A stretch of 64,000 nucleotides of DNA from Chinchilla lanigera (lineage: Eukaryota > Chordata > Mammalia > Rodentia > Chinchillidae). A program made the translations under genes and the position numbers. A model generated the notes under the pieces. The model searched no databases. It saw only the letters and a program-made list of their open reading frames with translations, and had not been told where the DNA came from. The stretch covers positions 18,236,258-18,300,257 of the forward strand of contig NW_004955436.1 of assembly GCF_000276665.1 (NCBI RefSeq), in the 5' to 3' direction. Shown one piece after another: positions 11,750 through 25,022 of the stretch; the first letter of the stretch is position 1; each line of letters opens with the position of its first letter.

Positions 11750-12665
11750 ATGTGGCTGTCAGAGAAGACCTTTTTGAAGGTTATGTCTAAGTGAGATGTA
11801 CAGCATAGTTCTAGTAGGAGAGGAGTTGGGAAGAGGGTATTCTATGTGAAGACAGGTAGAAAACTAGTTCTCACTTTTAAGGAACACAAGGAAAATTATC
11901 ATGGCTCTATCAGGGTTAAAGAGCAGGCAGGGAAAGAAGAAACTGGTATGAAATGAAGTTAGTGTTGTAAGTGATAGGTAGATAATATAGGACACTTAGG
12001 GCACATGAAATTTGGAAGAATCAGGAATATGATCAAATGTCATGAAGTTTTATAGGACTGAGGGCCTACTTCTTCCTTACATTGTCCCTGGGCCCATATT
12101 AATAACCACAGTGAGGAAAGGGGTCTTGGTAGACACGGCTCTACGTCCAGTGGGAGGGAATGGAAAGGTAGTGGAAACTGAAGCAGATTCCCCATTAATA
12201 GTTCTCAGAACAGGATCTAATTGTGATATTTTTTTTTGTAATACTTCATTAATTAACAAGTCAAATAAAATCTTTTATACATGGTCAAAATCTAGCAATA
12301 ACAACACAGTTAAAATTATAACTACAAGCTGTTATCATTGCCACTTATTTATGCTAAGGACACGGCAAGCATCATCTCTCTGACAATAGTGCCACACGTT
12401 AGGAGGGGTACTTGTGTCAGGTAGAGGAGTGACTAGCTACTTATTATCCATTAGAGGGGGGGAAATCCAAGGTAACCTCCTTTAAGTGATATTCTTACTA
12501 CTTTACTGATTGTAAATTTGCGTGATTTGCCTTTGTTATATATCTGTATTCTATCTTGCAGAGCACAAAATGAATAAATAAAATCTTTGAGAATTTAAGT
12601 ATATTTCTATATTTCATCAGTCGATAGAGGTGTAACAAAACTTGACAAAGTTAATTCATTACTTT
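11750..12665. other. Unique sequence
   Basis: A 113-codon plus-strand frame (12042-12383) has an overlapping frame on the other strand and no recognisable domain. It is not called as a gene. Confidence 0.45.
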
Positions 12666-13047
12666 CTTAGGTTGTTTTCTTGTTGAGACACTATCCAATG
12701 CCTACAATTTAAAGGAGGAAAGGTTTATTTTGCTTCATAATTTGCAGACGTTTCAGTCCGCAGTTGGCTGATTCCAAGGCTGGGTAGCACGGCAGAGGAG
12801 AAAGTTGCTGGCATCCTAGGAGAAAGCGGAGAGAAATCAAGGGGTAGGGAAGGATACTGATCTTTCCAGGCAATGGCCCCAGTGACCCACCTTCTCCATC
12901 AGATTTCACCTCCGGAATCACAGCTGCAAACTCCTCAGTGGATTGATTTACTGATGTATATCACACTTCCAAGATTTGAACTCTTCTCAAAGCCCCACAA
13001 ATGAGTACATGAAGATTTAGGGGGATATCTAGATATAAGACATAAAA
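12666..13047 (-). mobile_element. MaLR LTR, antisense
   Basis: It starts at cttaggttgttttcttgttg, continues ctacaatttaaaggaggaaa then ggtttattttgcttcataat, and closes with gatatctagatataagacat. This is the same layout as the other antisense MaLR LTRs. The minus-strand frame 12709-12921 lies inside it and is not a gene. Confidence 0.75.
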
Positions 13048-13049
13048 AC

Positions 13050-14793
13050 TGCCAATTAACCAAGGGTCACCAGGCACAAAGAAATTAAAAGACTCACTAA
13101 ATATATAATTGGTGGTTAGTAACAGTGATTATATTTTATAGAAAAAATTAGAAGAAAAGTGAGACAAAACTACATATTTTTAGGCACTATGAATAATCAC
13201 AGATTTGCTTACCAAATAAAAAAATTTCCCCAATTTGAAATCTCTTCAAAATGATCACTTGGTATACTTACAGAAGGTATTCAACGAAGATGGAATTATT
13301 CATAAAAATTACAAGAGGCATTCTGAATCCAACAAAGTGAATAAATTTTTGGCACCTGAATCCATGACCAATCTGTCTCCCATTTATGATTTCTATTTTA
13401 TTTGGCCTCTCTTCCTGTTCCAGCAGTGTGGCACTAGAATTATAATTGCAGATGAAGCTAATAAGAACATGTTTTCCTGAAGCTATTTCTAGCAAAGTGT
13501 AAAATTCCACTTTGGTATACCCTATTAGAGTCAGTGAAAGGCAAAAATAATCAATATGACATGAAAGATAACAGCATTTCTCTTTCCATATTGCTGGGGG
13601 AAGACTCAAAATAATTTTCACATGTCTTTTGGCAGGGCAAATATATTTTAAGATTTTTTGACTGAATAATAATAATAGCAACAGTGCATTCCTAATTCTG
13701 TTTGAATAGAGGACTTAGTGTCCCTCCACCCCCATCTTTGCTTTGTAAAGTGTTGTATTTGGCCAGGGAAGCTTTCAGTTTATATTCAGTAACAGACTTA
13801 TGGATACTTGTGAATAATTCATTACAAGACAAGTGGTTGTGTTCTAAATCTAAATTGTGTTCTAAATGTGTACCCTGATTGGGGAGAGTGGGCATGCAGA
13901 GGTGTTAAAGAATGAGTACTTGACAAAAAATTAAGAAAGGTGCATAGCACTGAGATTGTTTAGTTATTTAATTACATTTATTTATTTCATGGTGCCCAAG
14001 GACTAGAAATCCACCAGAGAATTAATAAGAATACAAAGATTTTAGTGATATTTATAAAATAAAAGTAGAATTTTGTTTTTATGATTACTTCCATTATTGA
14101 AAATGATGCACTTTAACACTGGACAGGATCATTTTTCTCCCCCAAATGGATTCACCGGGAGTAGACTCACTCTACTAAGTTAGCCAGATCAAGATATTGT
14201 GGAAGCTTTTTTTTTTTTTTTTTTTTACCTCATATTTACTTGAGTTCTTTCAGTAGAGCAGGTGGTCCTTAATAATAAAAGATGGTATTTGTATAGCCAG
14301 TAAATCTATATGTATACTTTTTCCTTTAATTTTCAGAATATCATGAACAAGTGGTACAGACAGACCCTATGGTATTTTTAGTCTTAGAAGACATAGCTGA
14401 TTCCATGTCATTGCTTATTTCCTAGTTGTAATCTTCAGATGGCCCACATAGAAACTGCAGACTTTTCTTTCTGCATTTATCTGCTGGAATGGACTCTTCC
14501 TCTTTGTATGCAATATGTGATCCAGAAATTACATGCTCTGCTAACTGCTTAATTAGAAAAGATCATCTCTCAGCTGGTAATTCTTTTCTTTAGCTATTAC
14601 TAGCTATAGTGGGATAACATTTCAGAAAATCTTAAGGAGGTTAATAATGATGTTATATTCTTAAATTTATATAACTACTATCTCAGATTCTGTTTAGTTA
14701 AAATTTAAAATCGATCTGGGAAAGATATCAATATTTAATTACAGAGTAGTTTTTTGGAGAGTCAAGAATGTTGTTTGAGAACAAATCAATATT
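13050..14793. other. Unique AT-rich sequence
   Basis: A 137-codon minus-strand frame (13268-13681) ends next to a donor-like gtaagt, but an 81-codon plus-strand frame overlaps it. No domain is recognisable in either. A T-run of about 20 lies near 14207-14226. Confidence 0.4.
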
Positions 14794-14808
14794 AAGAGGG
14801 TAAAATAT

Positions 14809-14885
14809 GGGGCTGGGGATTTAGCTCAGCGGCACAGTGCCTGCCTGGCAAGTGCAAGGTCATGAGTTCAATTCCCAGTACTGGA

Positions 14886-14920
<35 letters not shown>
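14809..14920 (+). mobile_element. ID SINE
   Basis: The body opens ggggctggggatttagctca and has gcctgcctggcaagtgcaag and catgagttcaattcccagta, then an A-run and an (AAAAG)n tail. The 14-bp flanking repeat aagagggtRaaata lies at 14794-14807 and 14921-14934. Confidence 0.93.
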
Positions 14921-14922
<2 letters not shown>

Positions 14923-14934
14923 GAGGGTGAAATA

Positions 14935-15224
14935 CAAAAATCATGTGCTTAGAGCTCAAACAAGACAGGTATTAAAAAATAGACCTAATTGGCATATGGG
15001 AAAGAAAAGAATTCAGGAATTCTTGGTTTTTTGCATGCTTCATTTGTGTTAATGGGGCAATGATGCATTAGTAGTGCTGATATGATCTTTGGTTACATTT
15101 GTGGAAATCAAGTGTTCAGGAAAAGTCCAAGATGTATAGGTTTTTCCACACCTCAAATTCTGAGGCACTGCAGAGTGGACTTTGTGGGAATTGTTCCAAG
15201 TCACATCATTAGGTTATGATTCTT
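14935..15224. other. Unique sequence
   Basis: Nothing recognised. Confidence 0.4.
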
Positions 15225-15360
15225 GTACATATTAGCTAAGAACTCCTCTAAGACCCAGTTTTCTCATCTTTGAAATTCAGTGTGTGTACTAGTACTCTCT
15301 TTAGAGTGTTGTTTAAGAATTAGGTGAGATAATATTTACTGGTAAAACTGGTCATTAATT
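15225..15360 (+). mobile_element. MIR SINE fragment
   Basis: The run cccagttttctcatctttga, then ttagagtgttgtttaagaat and taggtgagataatatttact, matches the MIR order 'cagtttcctcatctgtaaa .. gggttgttgtgaggattaaatgagataat'. Confidence 0.6.
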
Positions 15361-16734
15361 CAAAAATATTATACAGTTGAAACAACCTCGAAATTTACTT
15401 TTTCATGGCCTGTGTAATTCTGTTCCTATGAAACACCCTGAATCATTGATTTATTGATGGAATGCCTCCTGTACTCTTCTATCTCCAATAAACTTTGGTT
15501 TTCTCTGTAGCCGTCTCTGTGAGGTTGCTTGCTTTTCTACATTCCATGAAATCTGTAACAGAAAATTCCCATCAAGGGTACCCCTCACCATGAAACCTTC
15601 CTTTAAAGACTGCCATGTTTGAACATCCTGCATTCCAGTTTATTCTTACTGTGTTGTTGTGACAAAACCTCCTCCTCATAAAGGCATTTTCTCATCCTTA
15701 GAATTCTCAGTCATGTAACCTCACTCTGTTTCTCTAATCTATCACTTGATAGCTGAACGGTTTGAGAAAGGTGATACAAACCTCAATTTTAATTTCAAAA
15801 TTAATAGAAATTTATATATTAAGAATTTTCTTGTGTTTTTTGCTCATGTGTTTCATTAAAATTAAATGCATGACACAGAAACTATCTACTAAGAATATTA
15901 TTTGGATTAAGAAATGGAAAGATAATTGATCATCCTAATATGATTTCCATCAAATGTCCTATGATAAGCTATTTATAAACAAGATTAAGAGCCGGATTTA
16001 TGGACTACAACTCAATAGCTTTCTGTTCAATGTTCTTCTTTTAAAATTTCTGAGATTTAATGTCATTATGACAATTTATTATTTTTAATGGAACTGTAGT
16101 CAAATATATGACATTAATTCATCCATATTTCTTTTATATTACTGTACATAAAATTTTAGATTTATATTAATTCAAATTTTATGCATTTATAGTTCTACGA
16201 GAAATATAATTAAGAATGATATTTCCATATTAACGTTATAAGAAATAAAACTTTGTTTAAATATTAATGAACTATATGCACTAAAAATGTATCATTTAAA
16301 AAAGAACATAAAACATATGAAATAAAACAAAATCTTAACTAAAATTAACTAAAATTAATATGACAACAGAAATCAAAACAATTGAGATACTTAGAAATAT
16401 AATTACCTCTTGCATGTTTTAATATATATTCATTTGAACTACTGTTAATTCTATTCAAGCTTTATTCCATATTCAATTTTTGCTACTTTGAAAAATATTT
16501 AAGAAAAAGGTAGTTAAAATGCATAGTTCAACATTTATTTTTGCTTATAAAATCCCTTAACTGGTCACCAATATTTTCAATATATTTAATGTTTTCTACC
16601 AGTTTACATTTATTTGGGAATAATGCATATTTTAATCATCTTTAACAAAATCAACACTCTTATATACATCTTATGCATCTCAAAAGCACAAAAAATATAT
16701 GTAATTTATTGTAACTGGTTTCTGATTATTAACT
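15361..16734. other. Unique, very AT-rich sequence
   Basis: Nothing recognised except a weak MaLR-like word near 15655-15690 (gttgttgtgacaaaacctcc). The stretch 15770-16730 is especially AT-rich. Confidence 0.45.
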
Positions 16735-17290
16735 GAAACTCTCTTCCATGTCTTCCAGCACCCATGTTCATAGCAGTACAGTTTGTAATAGCTAAATCTT
16801 GGAAGCAACCCAAATGCCCATCAAGCAATGAATGGATAAAGTTGTTTTTTTTTTATATATAATGGAGTATTACTCAGCCATAAGGAATTAGAAAATTGAG
16901 ATATTTATAGCTAAGTGGACCTTGAGACCACCGCTAATCATGGACCTTGAGACCATAACCATAAATGAAATAAATTGGACACACATGAAATATTACATAA
17001 TCTCTTTGGTGTGAGAAACTGAAAATGTAAATAAGAACATAAATGTACAATAAATATTGTGAATAGGAAGAAACTGTTCAAAGGAAAAGAGAAATTGGGA
17101 GGAAGGAGTGAGAAAGGAAGTAAGGAACAAAAAAATGAGAAAAAGGGTAAAATGAAAACAGCTTTATGAACGAGGAGGGAAAGAGGATTTGAAAAGGGGA
17201 TGGGAATGGGGATAAAAAGAGGAAGCAACATATATCATGTACAGAGACAAATTCCCAGTAATGAATTTTGTATTCCTAAAAAAAAAAAAT
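16735..17290 (+). mobile_element. L1 3' end (ORF2 C-terminus and 3' UTR), truncated
   Basis: The plus strand has cacccatgttcatagcagta, then ttggaagcaacccaaatgcc and tggagtattactcagccata, which is the well-known end of L1 ORF2. A purine-rich 3' UTR and an A-run at 17280-17290 follow. Stops and gaps mark it as dead. Confidence 0.85.
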
Positions 17291-17678
17291 CAGTTTTCAT
17301 GTATTTTATAATGATAGGAAGTATCTATTGCAGTGGTCCTCTATTTTTATTCAGATATTAGTAAGAGGGTCCCAGTGTTTTCTTCCTTCAATAAGAATAT
17401 TATTTTTTAAACTGTGAAATAATTGGCAATATTGTTCTTTACTTTCTATGTCAATGTTGTGTAATTTTAGGTACAGTTACATTTTTTGATGGAAAAAAAT
17501 AAGTTGTAGAAATCCTCAAAACTTTTAATCAACAAATAGTTTTGTTTTAATACATTGTAAACAAAATCTATTGATTGAGAAGTAGGAGTCCTTAAGGAGA
17601 AAGAAATGAAAAGCATTTGTTAGCAAGAGGAGTCAAATTTTTTTAAAATCTTTTTTTTTTTCTCTGTAGGAATATCTT

Positions 17679-18050
17679 CATCTTACTGACTTTTCTCAAC
17701 ACTGGGACGTAATGCCTGACACCTACAAATTAAAGGAGGAAAGGCTTATTTTGGCTCACAGTTTGTGGATGTCACAGTCCATGTCTGTCTGCTCTAAAGA
17801 AGAAAGAGCATGGTAGAGCACACGGTGAAGGAGAGCTGCTCAGGGAGCGGCAGGAGGGAGGCCAGAGAGTCAAGCAAGGACCTGGGAAGGGAGATATGCC
17901 CTTCTAGTTCATACCCACAGGGACCTACCTCTTCACACCAGGTTCCACTTCATAGCAACAACACCCCTATAAGCACTCCAGTCACCTTCCAGAAGTCTTG
18001 CCTATGATTTCTTGAGGCTTTAGGGAGACATCTAGATATAAACCATAATA
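17679..18050 (-). mobile_element. MaLR LTR, antisense
   Basis: It has cttactgacttttctcaaca, ctacaaattaaaggaggaaa then ggcttattttggctcacagt, and a closing tctagatataaaccataata. It is an antisense solo LTR just left of an L1M body. The plus-strand frame 17810-18007 is spurious. Confidence 0.8.
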
Positions 18051-19180
18051 ATTCCTTAAGTGAAATCACATTGGAATAAACATCCTCCCTATGCCTTGGT
18101 TGCTGTGTGTGCTGCAAAATCTGTTCTTGCTTCTACATTGATCATTGTCATCAAATGTGTTCAAACATCAGCTCCTTAAACAATCTGAATCCAAAAATAT
18201 ACATAAATAGAGTTCTTTATGACAGGAGCGATACAGAAGACAAAGCTCAATATTTTAATGAACAATGGCTGAAAAAACTTTCAAATTTGTTAAATTATAA
18301 AGTGAAAGATCAAAGAACCTTAAGACATCCTAATACAAGAACCATAAAAAAATTACAAGACATACACTAATCAAATTCTCAGAAATGATTTAAAAGATAA
18401 TCTTAAGGTAACCAAAGACAAAAAGTTGGTAAACAAAGAATGAACCCTAAGATGACAGTTCAAGCAAATCCAAAAGATATTGATACCAGCTCTTTAAAAT
18501 AAAACATAAAAGCTGTTAGTTTAGAATGTTTCACTTTGCAATATTTTTCAAAGTGGAGGTGAAATACCTTTTCAGAAACACAGAATCTGAAATACTTGAA
18601 AACCAATAGGCATATTTGAAAGAATGGAGGCCTCAGCCAGAAGAAAAGTGAGAGTAGAGAAAAACATCTAGGCACTAGACAAAGAAATGAAAAGCACTGG
18701 GAAGATTAACAGCTGGGTAAATGTGTACATATTTTTCTTATTCTCCAAATCTCACAAGAAAGATTGTTTAAACAAGAATAGTAGCATGGTATTGGTGAGG
18801 TTATGAAATACTGTTAAGTAAAATGTGTGAAAGCATAACATAAAAGTCAAATTGGGGACGTAGACATAATATTGTAGTTAAGAGTCCAATTCTATAAATG
18901 AATTAATATACTTGAAGGCAAACTTTGATAAACAACCTAAATCCTACATCAGTATAGTTGAAGTGGCATAGCTAGTAAGCTACAAGAGCATACAAAATAG
19001 AATCATAAAGATAACAAATCCAAAATAACAAAATAAAGAAAAAAGGGATAACAATAAAATCAAGAAACAAGATGACTGACCAAAATCTAACTATATCAAT
19101 AAGGATATTAAACATAAATGGTTTAAACATCCAATTAAAGAACAAAAAAAGTGTGAATGAAAGAACAAGAATTAATTATA

Positions 19181-19296
19181 GGGGCTGGGGATATAGTCCA
19201 GCAGTATAGTATCTGCCTGACAAGTATAAGGTCTTGAGTTCAATTTCTGGCACCAAAAAACCCCCAAAAAACAAACAAACAAAAAACACCAAAAAC
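19181..19296 (+). mobile_element. ID SINE nested in L1M
   Basis: The body starts ggggctggggatatagtcca, ends ttctggcaccaaaaaa, and has an ACAAAC-rich tail. Flanking taattata occurs at 19173-19180 and 19297-19304. More diverged than the other ID copies. Confidence 0.88.
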
Positions 19297-19619
19297 TAAT
19301 TATATACATTCCATGAGAAGTGCATTTAAAATATGTGCCCTCAAGTAGGCACATGGAAAAGATGAAAGGAGATAGATGATCCCAAAGTTAATGTAAAGAA
19401 AGCCAAAATAGCAATAGTTTTGTGGGACAAAGCAGATGACACAGCATGAACATGCACAAGGAACCGAGATCACTTCATACAGTGCCAAGTGATCAATAGG
19501 ACAAGATAAACCTAAATATTTAAATTCTTTATCAAGTTTCAAATGAGGTAAAGGAAAGACTGACATGACTTCCAGAAGAAGCTTAAAAAAACAAAACTAC
19601 AGTTGAGCATTATATGTCT

Positions 19620-19716
19620 GTCTTTTTTTTTTTTTCTTTTCTGGTACCAGGAACCGAACTCACGACCTTGCACTTGCCAGGCAGGCGCTGTGCCACTGAG
19701 CTAAATCTCCAGCCCC
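19620..19716 (-). mobile_element. ID SINE, antisense, nested in L1M
   Basis: The complement of an ID body ends at the right with gagctaaatctccagcccc and has a T-run at the left. Flanking tatatgtct is found at 19611-19619 and 19717-19725. Confidence 0.92.
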
Positions 19717-20380
19717 TATATGTCTAACAAACTGAGAGGATTAGTAAAAATATAAAAGTCTTAACAAATACTGTCAACTAATGGCCCAAGAAGTATTTAG
19801 AGAGTGTTATCCAGTAACTGCAGAACAGATTCACTTCACAATGTACACAGAACAATTATCAAATTAACAATCTTTTGTGCCATAAAACAAAGTACAATAC
19901 ATATTTAAAAGATTCAAATGATGTGAAGTTTGTTAATGATAAATCAGAAAAAAGTACTTGAAATCTCTCAATATTTGGTGATGAAATAACACGCATCAAA
20001 ATAACCTCTTGGAAAGTAAGTGCCTATGAACTCATGGGCAAGTAAAAAATGTGGGTCCTGTGTACAATGGACTACTATTCAGCCATAAAAGTATACAATC
20101 CTGTCAATTGCGACAGACATTTTGGAAGGAAATGGAGACCCTGATGAAATAAGCCAAGCATGGCATATTCGTGAAGTAAGCCCTTGTGAAGTAAGTGAGT
20201 TTATCAAAGATTTTTATGGGACAGAATATCTATTAAAATGTTAATTTGCCCTAAGTGCTCTTTGGGCTTACCGCTACTTTAATAAACATTTGGAGATTCT
20301 GAAACTCAGATGGAAATGAAAAATAGTCAAAGAGTTTTTAAAATTCAAAACAAATACTACCTGTCCTTTAGTTAAGGGAT

Positions 20381-20690
20381 GCATTGGTCAGCTTTTCTGT
20401 TTCTGGCATACAATACCTAACAGCCGTAGTTTAAAGGAGGGGAGGTTTAATTTTGCATATGATTTCAGGGGATGCAGTACCTGGTTGGCTAGCTCCAGGC
20501 ATGCAAAGTTGCTCACTGCATGACAGCCAGGAAGTACAGCAGGGAAGGACAACCTATGATATATATGCTCTCCAAAGCCATGCTGTCAGTGACCCACCGG
20601 CTCCAAGTAGGCCTCACCTCTTAATAGCATATTTAGCTATGGACATCAATAGGTTAGTCACTCTCATAAATGGCTGGGTTCAAGAGACAG
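20381..20690 (-). mobile_element. MaLR LTR, antisense
   Basis: It has ggtcagcttttctgtttctg, tagtttaaaggaggggaggt then ttaattttgcatatgatttc, and the inner words ggttggctagctccaggcat and aggcctcacctcttaatagc. The 5' end is not sharply defined. The plus-strand frame 20453-20746 is spurious. Confidence 0.75.
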
Positions 20691-21037
20691 CCTTTGATCT
20701 GCCTTTTATTGTTTGCTATTCAAACCCTCAAGTAGTAAATTTTTGAATTTTGTCCAGAGATATTTTAGTTGGAGTCACTGGGAAATGTACAACGCAGTAA
20801 GTTTATTGCATCTTTGCTAATTAACAAATGATTATTGCCATTATTAATCCTTCCCTTGGTAGGTTTGCTTTATATTTCATTAATTCATGATCTCTTAAAT
20901 TATTTGTTTTCTTCTCTTTTCTGGCTTAATTTCTACATAGTTTTTAATGTTCACAAAATTTCTATATATGAAAATTCATAGGACAAACAAGGACTTTAGT
21001 CCTATAGCATTCAATTTTTGAACAAAGTGTCTGCTTT

Positions 21038-21160
21038 ATTTATTTATTTATTTATTTATTTATTCATTCATTTATTTAGAGTCTCACTAGGTATTCCCAG
21101 CTGGCCTTCAATTCACTATGTAGCCCAGGCTGGCCTTTGTCCTTGTTTTAGGTTGCAAGA
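21038..21160 (-). mobile_element. B1-like SINE, antisense
   Basis: A (TTTA)n tail is followed by gagtctcactaggtattccc and two copies of an agctggcctt-like word about 30 bp apart (21100 and 21128). That is the internal duplication typical of rodent B1, seen on the complement. The left end is truncated. Confidence 0.7.
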
Positions 21161-21229
21161 GCTGATGAGTATTATTCATGATCTACTGATCTGAGGGATC
21201 TTGCATGTGAATGCATTATAGTACATAGG

Positions 21230-21450
21230 ATAAAAACAAAGACTTCTGGGTTGAGTTATATCAGGGTTCAAACTCTATCATCAATCAACTGCATGACCCT
21301 AAAGACCTCTTATTCTTTTTTGAAGTTCATTTTCTTTAAAAATGCAGTAATATTGTCTACTTGAATGGTTATAAGGAGTAACCATTTGCAGGCAAGTTGC
21401 CTAAGTTAGCATGTGGTTCACATTCATTTAATGGTAGCTGTTTACTCATT
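21230..21450 (+). mobile_element. MIR SINE
   Basis: The text aagacttctgggttgagtta, atcagggttcaaactctatc, then tgcatgaccctaaagacctc and a 3' part with ggttataaggagtaac follows MIR consensus order, from the body to the tail region. Confidence 0.6.
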
Positions 21451-21551
21451 TTAGGACAGTGAATGTTTGTTATTGCTAACATGTATTTTGGTATAACATT
21501 TCATTAGATGATTTTTATTTTTTAAGCGGTGTGTGCTCTTTTTTGTTTTTA

Positions 21552-21664
21552 TTTTTTGAGACAGGTTCTCACTACATAACTCAGAGTGGCATTGAACTCA
21601 AAATCCTCCTGCCATATCTCCCCTGAGTGCTGAAATTACAGACCTGCACCACCATGTGCAGCTC
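21552..21664 (-). mobile_element. B1-like SINE, antisense
   Basis: It reads as the complement of a B1: ttttgagacaggttctcact, ttgaactcaaaatcctcctg, gtgctgaaattacagacctg. It is separate from the copy at 21038. Confidence 0.8.
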
Positions 21665-24600
21665 TAAATGTTTATATTTTAATGGTTGTAAATTTTGTGT
21701 GACCTCTGACTGGAAAATGTAGGGGAAGATATAACAATAAATGTGTGATGTAGAAGTTGGGATTCTGCTATTCTCAGAAATAATACATGGTCTGTTAGGC
21801 AACAAGAGTTTCACTTAATGTAAAGATTGGCATTGGGTAACTTCCTTCCTTATACAGACAGAACTTGTTCAGAATCATAGCCCTGTACCATTTCCAAAGC
21901 CAAATGTCCTCCCTTGTGGTTTTTCAATGTACTTGATCCACTAATGCTTCTCTGCATGGTAAGGTTTAATTTAGAAAGCTGATAAACATCGCATATAGAG
22001 CATATTTACTCTGACACAAAACAGCAAACTTTGTGAAGTGAACTGATTGCAAAGGTACTAATTTGAATTAATGTTCACTTGACTTAAATTCTGTTGTATT
22101 TTCTGAGATCATTAAATGTGAATAAAGAATTGATCTTAATTCTCATACTTGGGAGGGAATGGGGCAGATAAATTCAGGCTTAGGCTGTTTTTACATTTTG
22201 AACATTTTCCTGGCAATTTAATTTGCTATAAATGTAAATAAAATTAGAAGTTAATATTAAAGAATGATTTAATGAATCTTTTTTTAATGATCAAAACTTT
22301 GAAGCTCAGTCTACTGTAGAAATGGAACAAAATATAATTCATATATGAACATATAGTACTATAAAGTTCTAAGGAGGCATATAAGTTGTTTTAATTAACA
22401 CAATAAACAAGGACGATACATTTAATGTCATATGATACATTGCATTACCATAATGTATGTCACTTAAATTTTTTCTTTATAATTTCTGTCCAAAATGCAT
22501 AATTACTGCAACAAATCATAACTGTTATGAAATTCAGCAAAACTTCTTTGGAGATTGTTTACAGGCATTTTGCATTTTCAAGCTAGAGCTTTAGTGGCAT
22601 CTCATTATACTTTGAGAAATTTATTCTAGTTTGCTAGCTTTCTCTCAGTACATATTTTTCTGAATAATAATTGAATTAAATATTAAGCCATTCTTTTTCT
22701 TTTGAGTAAGAATTCTTTTCCTTTTAGGAACTGCTTTCTCATTAACATTAATATAGGTTCGTTTTTTCCCCCAAACTGATGTGCAGTGCATAACTAGTTT
22801 TAAAAATGTCTAAGGTTACTAATCTTTGGACATGTTATTCTTTTCCTGTTGCAAGCATTTCACTATCAATATCACAATTTTCCTTGAACAGTAGGTTGTC
22901 TCCATGGGAGTTTTTGACTTTGCTTTAAAGCTAGAGTCAGAAAAGCACAGTCTCCATGCCAAATAGAACCTACTGCTCTTTTTATGAAGCCAGTAAAATA
23001 AGAATTGTTTCACATTCTTAAATGGTTGAGAAAAGGCAAAGAGAATAACACTTTCTATTCAGGTCTTTATAGAAAAATCTGCTGGCTTATACTTTAAATA
23101 AATGAGTCTCAATTTTTATAAACTACCATGTTTATGTCACTACCACTTTTTATTTTTAAATGATTAACAGAATATGAACTCCCCAGCAGGAATAGAGGTA
23201 ATTTTAAAGCAAGTTCATGGGGGCTTCATATATCTAGGCAGGTACTGTGCTTTTAAGCAATCCCTTTGTATTTTATGTGGGTTTACAACATAGAATTATT
23301 CTGGAGATTCACTGAACTGCCAGAAATAGAATCATAAACTTACAATAATAGTTGTATAGTTCTGAAAAAGTCATTATTTTGATTCTTCTCCTGTCATTCC
23401 TCTATCCCTTCTTCTTCTCCTATTCTTTCTTCTTGTCCCTGCTGTTTGAGCCACTTACTCTCCTGCCATTTGGATATCCTCCATTCATGTTTCCTTTTTA
23501 ACTGTGCTATCCAAAGTCGTTGGAACAATTGGTCTATACTGAAAAAGAATACATAGGATTCTTCTACAATGTTACTTAATTAGATTAACTGCTGCACTCC
23601 ATTGAAACTTTATGAGTTGATCACTTTCTAAGGTTCCAGCCTACTTGTAAATTTTCAGCAACATAAATAGTTGCACACACAAAAAAATGCAAGTCTAACC
23701 CCCAGGCAGTGCCATGTACATTTTGTCTCTGCACTTGCAATAAACTATTTTTCCTGAGTGGGATATGGAGATTTCTTCACAGAGATAGTCTCAACCTCTC
23801 TAATTTTGCATGAATGCCCGATATATCCTGCACCTCTCTAGTAAAGCTTGGTTTGGCAGTAATCCTGTGCTGTTTTCAAACGTGCATCATTATAGCCTTT
23901 GCATTGCTGTGAGGGTTTGATTACTCATCAATCTTTATTCCTATTACTGTGAAAGTTCCTAAAGGAAATGACTGGGTCATTTCTCTCTGCATCCTCATTT
24001 GCAAGCATCTGTCTGTTGTAAATACAAAATGGTAGCATCTTTTTTTTTAATTGACAATTTTGTTAAATCGGAAGATTTCCAATACCTTAGAGAGTAGATG
24101 TTTGGAATATATAAAGAAGGGCAGTTCTTAGAAAAGTACATGGAGAAAAAATATAAGTTGTATGTAGTGCTTGTTAAAACACAACATAATAATTGCATAA
24201 GTTCAATTCAATTCTGCCGCCAATATTACAAAATGGTAAAATTGGAATAATGGCTGAGGATTTATACTGTCATCTACAGAAATGAAAGACTGCAAAGATT
24301 TTGCATGTCAAATGTGATAAATTGTTGAGTATTACATATCTATAATGTTTTGTACTCGTGTTTCCACAAAGATATGTATATGTACACAAACCCACAAATA
24401 CATTATATATTACACATCCATAGCCATATAAAACCATTCAGGTTACATCTAATTTTAGTTTTTTCTGTTTTAGTTTCTTTATTTGTGCCTATTAAATGAC
24501 ATTTTTGTAAACAAAACACTTAAGTGGATTATGATAATTCAAATCAAGGTCTCTAAGGACAGCCATGACTAAGAAAACATATTTGTTTACTGTCATTGAA

Positions 24601-25009
24601 CCAAATTGCTCAATTTGAATGTTGCAATATTGAACATTATTTTTCTCAACAAATACTCTCTTCTGCACAGGAAGAACTACCTGGCAATATTTGAAAGACA
24701 TCCTTACAAACTACTATATTTTGGAAAATTGATTATATAATTGTTACAACAATTATTTTTAAGCTAAGTAGTTATTTTGGACAGTATTTTCACACTGTAA
24801 TTATAAAACCGTAGCATATTAGAAGGTATTGATTTCTCTTTTGTTCTAGGATACTCACAATTAAATTTCCACTTGGTTACAAAAAAATCCTACATAATTT
24901 TCATGTTTCTATAATATTTGCAACTGAAAGGTAATTCTTCAATATTCTTTTCTCTTCAATTAATATTGTACTTATTTGCAGGAAATTGATGGAGTAGGCA
25001 TTAAAATTT
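21665..25009. other. Mostly unique AT-rich sequence
   Basis: No convincing repeat or exon is recognised. There is a pyrimidine-rich tract near 23380-23450. One of the least repeat-populated parts of the window. Confidence 0.5.
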
Positions 25010-25022
25010 TGTAACAACATTT

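Larger units (their letters stand above)
18090..20380 (+). mobile_element. Old L1M-type LINE: 5' region into ORF2, gap, 3' end
   Basis: The order follows L1M elements. The pre-ORF2 region includes gaagagcactgg-like and tgggtaaatgtg text near 18690-18725. ORF2 start words include ctatatcaataaggatatta and aacataaatggtttaaacat near 19095-19135. An endonuclease-region piece lies near 19800-20030 with gtgccataaaacaaagtaca. The sequence then jumps to 3' ORF2/UTR text (ggactactattcagccataa near 20065, atgaaataagccaagcatgg near 20140). The middle of ORF2 is missing. Two ID SINEs are nested at 19181 and 19620. Many stops show it is inactive. Confidence 0.75.

Noticed and set aside
12042..12383. 113-codon plus-strand frame
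   Set aside because: The opposite strand is also open over half of it, and no domain or splice context was seen.
13235..13681. 137-codon minus-strand frame with an overlapping plus-strand frame, ending beside a donor-like site
   Set aside because: A length like this is expected in AT-rich DNA, and no domain or matching acceptor is convincing.
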